Assembly: GCA_021799555.1 (NCBI GenBank)
Contig: JAJZAG010000076.1
Location: 1-12,414 of the forward strand
DNA: 12,414 nucleotides
From: Deltaproteobacteria bacterium
GTDB taxonomy: Bacteria > Desulfobacterota > Binatia > Binatales > Binataceae
Direction: 5' to 3'
In this document: positions 7,228-12,414 of the stretch, piece after piece
Layout of the letters: every line of letters starts with the position of its first letter
Numbering within the stretch: position 1 is the stretch's first letter
Position numbers and translations under genes: made by a program
Notes under the pieces: model-generated
The model's database searches: none
What the model was told of the DNA's origin: nothing
What the model saw: the letters and a program-made list of their open reading frames with translations, nothing else

Positions 7228-7911
7228 TCAGCCTTCGAATGTCTCGCCGTTCGGGTCTGCGGCGCTACGTTCAACGGCGCATCCGTCCATGAAGATCGCG
7301 ATAATCGTGTCGACTGCGATCTCTGGAGTGGCAAACTCACGCCCATAGCGGTTGAGTCCGCGTACCATTCCAAGAGCCGCTTCGGCTACAAGTCGTGTAT
7401 CAAGGTCGGCGCGAATTGTCCCGTGTTCGGCTCCGGCGCGCAGCACCTCGGAAAGCATCCCGACCAGTTTCTCACGTTGAGTGCGGAAGCGCCGCTCTTG
7501 GGCGGGGGGCAGTGCCTTCGGATCTCGCAAGAGGGCGAAGAATTGGCGCCGGTTCCAAAAGAATTGCAGCGCGTGGCGAATAATCGTCGCGATTCGATCA
7601 CGCACGGAACGCGTTCCCCCAAGTGCGTCGCGAATCTGCTCTTGTAATTGATCGAAGCCCGCAATTACCACGGCCGCATACAGTTCTTCTTTGCTATTGA
7701 AGTGACGATAAACGCTGCCTTTTCCTACATGCGCGTTCGCGGCAACATCGTCGATAAGCACCTGGTCGAAGTCGCGCTCGGCGAATAAAAGGCTTGCGCT
7801 GTCGAGAATCCGCTCGCGCAGAAAGGGCGTTGCCGGGCGGCCGCGATTTCGACGGCGCGCAGGTGTCGCAGAGATCGATGAGTCCATGACGGCAGGCGTT
7901 CGCGTATTCAT
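7228..7911 (-). CDS. TetR/AcrR-family transcriptional regulator, likely repressor of the divergent RND pump
   Basis: This 227-residue protein has the TetR N-terminal DNA-binding domain at about residues 32-80. It shows RERILDSASLLFAERDF, then the helix-turn-helix DDVAANAHVGKGSVYRHF (54-71) followed by NSKEELYAAV. The C-terminal part (about 90-215) is helical and variable, as expected for a ligand-binding and dimerisation domain; it includes the aromatic stretch ALQFFWNRRQFFALLRDP. The first ~30 residues are a basic, Ser/Ala-rich extension (RRRNRGRP). It is divergent from the mdtA-like gene across 298 bases, the usual arrangement for an AcrR-type repressor that controls both itself and the pump. 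The ligand is unknown. ATG 7911 is preceded by GGAATTGTAGG; codon 9 (complement of 7885-7887) is an alternative start without a ribosome site. Confidence 0.92.
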   Translation of the reverse strand: MNTRTPAVMDSSISATPARRRNRGRPATPFLRERILDSASLLFAERDFDQVLIDDVAANAHVGKGSVYRHFNSKEELYAAVVIAGFDQLQEQIRDALGGTRSVRDRIATIIRHALQFFWNRRQFFALLRDPKALPPAQERRFRTQREKLVGMLSEVLRAGAEHGTIRADLDTRLVAEAALGMVRGLNRYGREFATPEIAVDTIIAIFMDGCAVERSAADPNGETFEG

Positions 7912-7955
7912 CCTACAATTCCGAAGGCGATTTGGCTGCGTATGTGCCGCTCCTC

Positions 7956-7970
7956 GTTTCCCGACGAAAC
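7956..7970. promoter_or_regulatory. Dyad GTTTC-N5-GAAAC upstream of the TetR gene
   Basis: GTTTC (7956-7960) and GAAAC (7966-7970) are perfect 5-base inverted arms with a 5-base spacer, 45 bases before the TetR start codon. The size and place fit an operator half-site pair, but short dyads are common by chance and no protein assignment is proven. Confidence 0.35.
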
Positions 7971-7977
7971 ACTTTTC

Positions 7978-8027
7978 AGCTTCGAGCGTCCCTATCAGGC
8001 AGCGGCCTGAATCGGAGATGCGAAGCT
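7978..8027. promoter_or_regulatory. 50-bp concentric nested inverted repeats (candidate operator)
   Basis: The inner arms TCAGGC (7995-8000) and GCCTGA (8005-8010) flank AGCG. The outer arms AGCTTCG (7978-7984) and CGAAGCT (8021-8027) flank the whole. Both pairs are perfect and share one centre at 8002.5, with equal 10-base spacers on each side. A further three spacer pairs match, giving 16 of 25 symmetric pairs. The element sits between the TetR start (67 bases away) and mdtA (182 bases away). It could bind two TetR dimers or form a hairpin in a transcript. Confidence 0.5.
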
Positions 8028-8168
8028 ATCTGACCAATTAAATATGGACTTACAGGTCCGAAATTGCAACAATAGGAGGCATGGCACCCGTTCGTTGCTA
8101 GGGCGGTGTCTGGTTCGCGCGACTGGGTGCATGCGAGACGAGGCGCAGGTGCCAGGCTGACCGCGTAA

Positions 8169-8174
8169 CATAAT
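8169..8174 (+). promoter_or_regulatory. Candidate -10 element of the mdtA-mdtB promoter
   Basis: CATAAT matches TATAAT at 5 of 6 bases and would place transcription start near 8181, about 29 bases before ATG 8210. There is no good -35 at the right spacing (8146-8151 reads CAGGTG), so the promoter would be weak or need an activator. The overlap with the adjacent palindrome strengthens the case. Confidence 0.4.
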
Positions 8175-8188
8175 CGGCCCGGACCGAT
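8173..8188. promoter_or_regulatory. 16-bp near-palindrome, candidate TetR operator at the mdtA promoter
   Basis: ATCGGCCCGGACCGAT is symmetric at 7 of 8 pairs; only the C/A pair at 8178 and 8183 fails. It overlaps the last two bases of the CATAAT -10 and covers the predicted start of transcription, 22 bases before the mdtA ATG. A repressor bound here would block the promoter, as expected for a divergently encoded TetR protein. Confidence 0.5.
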
Positions 8189-8209
8189 GAAGGGGCTAGT
8201 ACCGAAACG

Positions 8210-9454
8210 ATGGATACCGACACACCAGCGAGTAAACTGCAAAACCCTGCGCTTACGCCGCAACCGTCGATTCGCGACCGAAGGCCGAGGGCGACTGCGA
8301 AGCTGTGGTTGATCGCCTGCGCGATTATTGCCGTCGCCGCGTACGCGATGCTCTCGCGGTCGAATCACGTTTTACCCGGTTCGGCAGGCGTCCACGCGGG
8401 CCGCATGACGGCGCCAGTGCCTGTCACCGCAGTAGCGGCGAAGCTCGGCGATCTAAACCAATATTTGACCGCGATTGGGTCCGTTACCGCGTTCAATACT
8501 GTGACCGTTATGTCACGCGTGCCCGGTGAAATCATGAAAGTGGCCTTTACCGAAGGGCAGATTGTCAAGCCGGGCGAGTTGCTCATCGAGGTTGACCCGC
8601 GCCCTTATCAGATCCAGCTCGAACAGGCCGAGGGCACGTTGGCAAAAGACCAGGCCTCGCTGACGGACAACAAAATATTGCTCGCACGCGATGAAGAGCT
8701 GTTTAAGCAGCACGTAATCGCGCGCCAGGACCTGGATAATCAGCGCGCGACCGAGGCTCAGTATGAGGGCGCGGTAATCAGTGACGAGGCCGCGGTCGAT
8801 AATGCGAAACTCCAGCTCACCTACAGCAGAGTTACCGCGCCAATCGGCGGCAAAATCGGTCTGCGGCTCGTCGATCCGGGTAATATCGTGACGGTCAATC
8901 AGGGACTGATAGTGATCACCCAGGTGCAGCCGATCTCAGTGCGCTTCAGTATCCCGGAAGACGACCTGCGGCTGGTTGTGAACGATATGAAAGCGAATCC
9001 CAAGCTTCCCGTCGAAGCTTGGGACCGCGACTTCAAGGTCAAACTTGCCGAGGGAACGCTGCTGACGATCAATAATCAAATCGATCAAACCACGGGTACG
9101 ATCCTGCTTAAGGCGGTCTTCCCAAATACCGACAATCTGCTTTTCCCGAATCAATTTGTCAACGCGCGGCTGCTGGTCGGCGTCACGCGCAACGCGGTCC
9201 TGATTCCACTCGCCGCCGTGCAGCGCGGCGGCGCGCAGGGTTCATATGTATTCGTCGTCCGGCCGGATAAAACCGTGCAAAAGACGCTGGTGAAGACGGC
9301 GGCGACCCAAGGCGACACAGCCGCAATTGCCTCGGGTCTCAAGCCGGGCGAGGTGGTAGTGACCGACGGCATTGATAAACTGCACAACCGGGCGCGCGTC
9401 AACGTCCAGATGGCGTCAAACAATGCCGGGAGCAACGGTGGCGGTCAACAATGA
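8210..9454 (+). CDS. mdtA: RND efflux periplasmic adaptor (membrane fusion protein), MdtA-like
   Basis: This 414-residue adaptor should link an inner-membrane RND pump to an outer-membrane channel. After a basic N-terminus, one hydrophobic segment (LWLIACAIIAVAAYAML, 32-48) anchors or exports it. LIAC resembles a lipobox, but the hydrophobic stretch continues past the Cys, so a lipoprotein is unlikely. The order is typical: first lipoyl/barrel half (GSVTAFNTVTVMSRVPGEIM, 90-109; EGQIVKPGELLIEVDP, 115-130), coiled-coil hairpin (about 133-204), second lipoyl half (SRVTAPIGGKIGLRLVDPGN, 206-225), beta-barrel (ISVRFSIPEDDL; VEAWDRDFKVKLAEGTLL; FPNQFVNARLLV, 312-323) and membrane-proximal domain (IPLAAVQ; PGEVVVTDGIDKL). 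VEAWDR, EGTLL, NNQID.TTGTI and FPNQFVNAR match what I recall of E. coli MdtA closely. No earlier in-frame start exists (stop at 8171). The AGGGG at 8191 is 14 bases away, so initiation looks weak. Confidence 0.93.
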   Translation: MDTDTPASKLQNPALTPQPSIRDRRPRATAKLWLIACAIIAVAAYAMLSRSNHVLPGSAGVHAGRMTAPVPVTAVAAKLGDLNQYLTAIGSVTAFNTVTVMSRVPGEIMKVAFTEGQIVKPGELLIEVDPRPYQIQLEQAEGTLAKDQASLTDNKILLARDEELFKQHVIARQDLDNQRATEAQYEGAVISDEAAVDNAKLQLTYSRVTAPIGGKIGLRLVDPGNIVTVNQGLIVITQVQPISVRFSIPEDDLRLVVNDMKANPKLPVEAWDRDFKVKLAEGTLLTINNQIDQTTGTILLKAVFPNTDNLLFPNQFVNARLLVGVTRNAVLIPLAAVQRGGAQGSYVFVVRPDKTVQKTLVKTAATQGDTAAIASGLKPGEVVVTDGIDKLHNRARVNVQMASNNAGSNGGGQQ

Positions 9455-12414
9455 ACCCATCGCGGCTGTTCATCCTTCGGCCGATCGCGACCTCGCTGCT
9501 GATGGCTGGGCTAATGCTGGCCGGCATGTTTGCGTTCAAACAGTTGCCGATCTCCGCCCTGCCTGAGGTTGATTATCCGACAATCCAGGTAGTGACCTTC
9601 TATCCGGGCGCCAGTCCCGATGTGATGGCTTCGTCGGTGACTGCGCCGCTCGAGCGCCAATTTGGTCAGGTGCCGGGACTCAATCAAATGACCTCGAACA
9701 GTTCCTTCGGGAGCTCGGTTATCACGCTCCAGTTCGAGCTCGACTTGAATATCGACGTGGCGGAGCAGGAGGTGCAGGCCGCGATTAACGCCGCCTCGAC
9801 CTATCTGCCGGTTGATCTGCCCAATCCTCCAGTTTACAGCAAGATCAACCCTGCCGATGCTCCAATTCTGACCTTGGCCCTGACCTCGAACGAGCTTCCG
9901 CTTGATAAGGTGGAAGACCTCGCCGATACGCGACTGGCGCAGCGGATCTCGCAGCTTCCCGGAGTCGGATTGGTAAGCCTCAGCGGCGGCCAGAAGCCGG
10001 CGGTACGGATTGATGCGAACCCTACGGCGCTCGCCGCATACGGTTTGACACTCGAAAGCCTGCGCGCCGCGATCTTCGCCGCCAACGTCGATGAAGCCAA
10101 GGGCAATTTCGATGGTCCGGGACAAGCCTACACGATCGGCGCCAACGATCAGCTTCTGACCGCAAAGGACTATCGCCCGCTGATCGTCGCGTATCAGAAT
10201 GGCGCTCCCGTCCGGCTTTCGGATGTCGCCCGTGTGAGCGATGGTGCCGAGAACGTCAAGCAGGCTGCATGGATGGATTTGACGCCGGCGGTGATCATGA
10301 ATGTTCAGCGCCAGCCCGGCGCCAATATCATCGAGGTCGTTGACAGGATCAAAAAGCTGATGCCGCAGCTTCAGGCGGCGCTGCCTTCGACAGTGAAAGT
10401 GTCGATCCTCACCGACCGCACGATCACGATCCGCGCTTCGGTCGCCGACGTGCAATTCGAGTTGCTGCTCACCGTCGCACTGGTCGTCATGGTCATCTTT
10501 CTGTTTCTGCGCAATATCGCGGCGACCGTAATTCCGAGCATCGCGGTTCCGCTGTCGATCGTCGGCACGTTTGGGGTGATGTACCTGCTCGGCTACAGCC
10601 TCAACAATTTGACCCTGATGGCGCTGACGATCTCGACCGGATTCGTTGTCGATGACGCGATCGTGATGATCGAAAACATTTCGCGGTTTATCGAAGAAGG
10701 GCAGCCGCCGCTGCGGGCGGCGCTAAATGGATCGGCGCAAATTGGGTTCACGATCGTGTCGCTGACCGTATCGCTTATTGCGGTGCTGATTCCTCTCCTG
10801 TTGATGGGCGATATCGTCGGTCGGCTGTTCCGCGAGTTTGCAATCACGCTGGCCGTCACGATCCTAGTTTCAGCGATTGTGTCTTTGACGCTCACACCGA
10901 TGATGTGCGCGCGGCTTTTGCACCATAAGCCGCGTTCCGCTCAAAATCTTCTCTATCGCAAGTCCGAGCAGATCTTTGAAGACACGATCGCGTTTTACGG
11001 CAAAACCCTGCGATGGGTGTTGCGCCACCAAGAAGCGACGCTCGCGGTGGCGATTGCGACGTTGATCCTTACGATCGCGTTGTACATCTTCGCGCCCAAA
11101 GGATTCTTTCCAATCCAGGATACCGGCGTGATCGAAGGCGTATCCCAGGCGCCGCAGGCAATCTCGTTCCCCGCGATGGCGGAGCGTCAGCAGGATTTGG
11201 CCAAGGTTATTCTGCAAAATCCCTCCGTGCAGAGCCTTTCGTCGTTCGTCGGGATCGACGGGACCAACACGACGGTGAATAGCGGGCGTTTTCTTATCAA
11301 CCTCAAGCCGCACGACGAACGCGCCGCCTCGATCACACAGGTAATTCGATCGCTGCAGGCGGCCAGCGCGCAAGTCAGCGGGATCACCTTGTTCCTTCAG
11401 CCCGTGCAGGACCTGACCGTAGAGGACCGCATAAGCCGCACCGAATATCAGTACAGCCTCGAGGATGCTAATCCCGCGGAACTCACCAAGTGGACAGGAC
11501 TCTTGATGGCGAAGCTGAAGACAATGCCGCAGTTACACGGTCTTGCGACCGACCAACAGAATGACGGCTTGGTCGCGAATTTAACGATCGACCGCAACAC
11601 GGCCTCACGACTGGGAATCGGACTGCAATCGATAGATAACACGCTTTACGATGCGTTCGGGCAGCGTCAGATCTCGACCATCTTCACTCAGCTGAACCAG
11701 TACCACGTTGTGCTCGAAGTCGCGCCCGAGTTCCAGCAAAATCCGGCTGCGCTCGATGACTTGTATTTTTCGGCGGCTAGCGGTGGCCAGGTACCGCTGA
11801 GTACCTTTACTCAACTCACCAAGGGGACGACGCCGCTCGTCGTCAACCACGAAGGGCAGTTTCCGTCAGTGACGATCTCGTTTGACGTCGGCGCAGGATA
11901 TTCACTCGGCGACGCGGTTAACGCAATCAAGCAAGCCGAAGCGGAGATTGGGATGCCTGCGAGTGTGCAGGCCGCATTTCAGGGAACCGCGCGCGCCTTT
12001 CAGGCGGCCCTCGCGAATGAACCGCTTCTGATACTTGCCGCACTTGTAACCGTGTACATCGTGCTCGGTGTTTTGTACGAGAGTTACATCCATCCGATCA
12101 CGATCCTGTCGACGCTGCCGTCGGCTGGAGTAGGTGCGATCCTGGCTCTGCTCATCTGCCGGGAAGATCTGGATGTGATCGCGCTGATCGGCATTATATT
12201 GCTGATTGGAATTGTGAAGAAAAACGCGATCATGATGATCGACTTTGCCCTGGAAGCACAGCGTAAGGATGGGCTTGCTCCGCGCGACGCGATTTATCAG
12301 GCGTGCCTGCTGCGCTTTCGGCCGATTATGATGACCACGATGGCGGCTTTGCTCGGCGGATTGCCGCTTGCGCTTGGCACGGGTACCGGTTCTGAGTTGC
12401 GCCGTCCATTGGGA
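9451..12414 (+). CDS. mdtB: RND multidrug efflux permease, MdtB-like (3'-truncated by the window)
   Basis: The frame is open from ATG 9451 to the right edge (988 codons). MdtB is about 1040 residues, so roughly 50 C-terminal residues are missing. This proton-driven inner-membrane pump would export drugs or other small molecules through the MdtA-like adaptor. It opens with SRLFILRPIATSLL, ALPEVDYPTIQVVT, YPGASPDVM and TAPLERQFGQ. Transmembrane helix 4 has the proton-relay pair Asp401-Asp402 in GFVVDDAIVMIENI, and helix 10 has Lys924 in IVKKNAIMMIDFAL, equivalents of AcrB Asp407/Asp408 and Lys940. GDIVGRLFREFAITLAV and SLTLTPMMCARLL are classic. PEVDYPTIQV, SGGQKPAVR and VKKNAIMMIDFA favour MdtB over MdtC. 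The ATGA overlap with mdtA (9451-9454) indicates coupled translation. E. coli MdtB works with MdtC, so an mdtC-like gene may follow outside the window. Confidence 0.95.
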   Translation, partial: MNPSRLFILRPIATSLLMAGLMLAGMFAFKQLPISALPEVDYPTIQVVTFYPGASPDVMASSVTAPLERQFGQVPGLNQMTSNSSFGSSVITLQFELDLNIDVAEQEVQAAINAASTYLPVDLPNPPVYSKINPADAPILTLALTSNELPLDKVEDLADTRLAQRISQLPGVGLVSLSGGQKPAVRIDANPTALAAYGLTLESLRAAIFAANVDEAKGNFDGPGQAYTIGANDQLLTAKDYRPLIVAYQNGAPVRLSDVARVSDGAENVKQAAWMDLTPAVIMNVQRQPGANIIEVVDRIKKLMPQLQAALPSTVKVSILTDRTITIRASVADVQFELLLTVALVVMVIFLFLRNIAATVIPSIAVPLSIVGTFGVMYLLGYSLNNLTLMALTISTGFVVDDAIVMIENISRFIEEGQPPLRAALNGSAQIGFTIVSLTVSLIAVLIPLLLMGDIVGRLFREFAITLAVTILVSAIVSLTLTPMMCARLLHHKPRSAQNLLYRKSEQIFEDTIAFYGKTLRWVLRHQEATLAVAIATLILTIALYIFAPKGFFPIQDTGVIEGVSQAPQAISFPAMAERQQDLAKVILQNPSVQSLSSFVGIDGTNTTVNSGRFLINLKPHDERAASITQVIRSLQAASAQVSGITLFLQPVQDLTVEDRISRTEYQYSLEDANPAELTKWTGLLMAKLKTMPQLHGLATDQQNDGLVANLTIDRNTASRLGIGLQSIDNTLYDAFGQRQISTIFTQLNQYHVVLEVAPEFQQNPAALDDLYFSAASGGQVPLSTFTQLTKGTTPLVVNHEGQFPSVTISFDVGAGYSLGDAVNAIKQAEAEIGMPASVQAAFQGTARAFQAALANEPLLILAALVTVYIVLGVLYESYIHPITILSTLPSAGVGAILALLICREDLDVIALIGIILLIGIVKKNAIMMIDFALEAQRKDGLAPRDAIYQACLLRFRPIMMTTMAALLGGLPLALGTGTGSELRRPLG

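Noticed and set aside
7135..7647. Plus-strand frame of 170 codons
   Set aside because: Most of it is antisense to the TetR gene, with no family resemblance and no ribosome site.
8082..8098. Possible sigma-54 promoter TGGCAC...TTGC before mdtA
   Set aside because: The gap between the two elements is 7 bases instead of the strict 5, so sigma-54 holoenzyme should not recognise it.
8306..8323. Lipobox (LIAC) making the MdtA-like protein a lipoprotein
   Set aside because: The hydrophobic stretch continues well past the Cys and only about six residues precede it, so it looks like a membrane anchor or export signal rather than a lipoprotein signal.
9511..10455. Minus-strand frame of 314 codons
   Set aside because: Antisense shadow of the MdtB-like pump; His/Arg/Asp-rich, typical of reverse-strand frames in GC-rich genes.

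Overview
The window looks like a chromosomal segment of a Gram-negative bacterium with moderately high GC. An RND efflux system implies an outer membrane, and the tRNA gene lacks an encoded CCA end. The sequence does not fix the lineage. Nothing clearly mobile, viral or CRISPR-like is visible, and most genes belong to well-known families.

Layout. (1) Positions 1-1130, plus strand: the last ~58 codons of a truncated gene whose tail resembles a family 2 glycosyltransferase, then a complete sulfotransferase. This may be the end of a surface-polysaccharide or glycan-modification cluster. (2) 1173-2411, minus strand: a sigma-54-dependent AAA+ activator without a receiver domain, convergent with the sulfotransferase, with a visible sigma-70-type promoter. 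(3) 2700-2773: tRNA-Lys(UUU). (4) 2911-6503, plus strand: a tight three-gene cobalamin module. CobQ/CbiP amidates to adenosylcobyric acid, CobD supplies aminopropanol phosphate, and CbiB joins the two to give adenosylcobinamide phosphate. cbiB and cobD overlap by ATGA, and no B12 riboswitch is seen. (5) 6504-7227: a gene-poor stretch with one weak minus-strand ORF. (6) 7228-12414: a TetR/AcrR-family repressor (minus) divergent from an MdtA-like periplasmic adaptor and an MdtB-like RND pump (plus, running off the right edge). The last two genes also overlap by ATGA.

The most structured non-coding DNA is the 298-bp divergent intergenic region 7912-8209. It holds three dyads: a 50-bp pair of nested inverted repeats sharing one centre, a GTTTC-N5-GAAAC dyad, and a 16-bp near-palindrome that overlaps a good -10 element just upstream of mdtA. 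These are natural candidates for TetR operators. I found no convincing undescribed system. The points most worth a second look are this operator region, the competing reading frames at the left edge, and the unexplained 6504-7227 interval.
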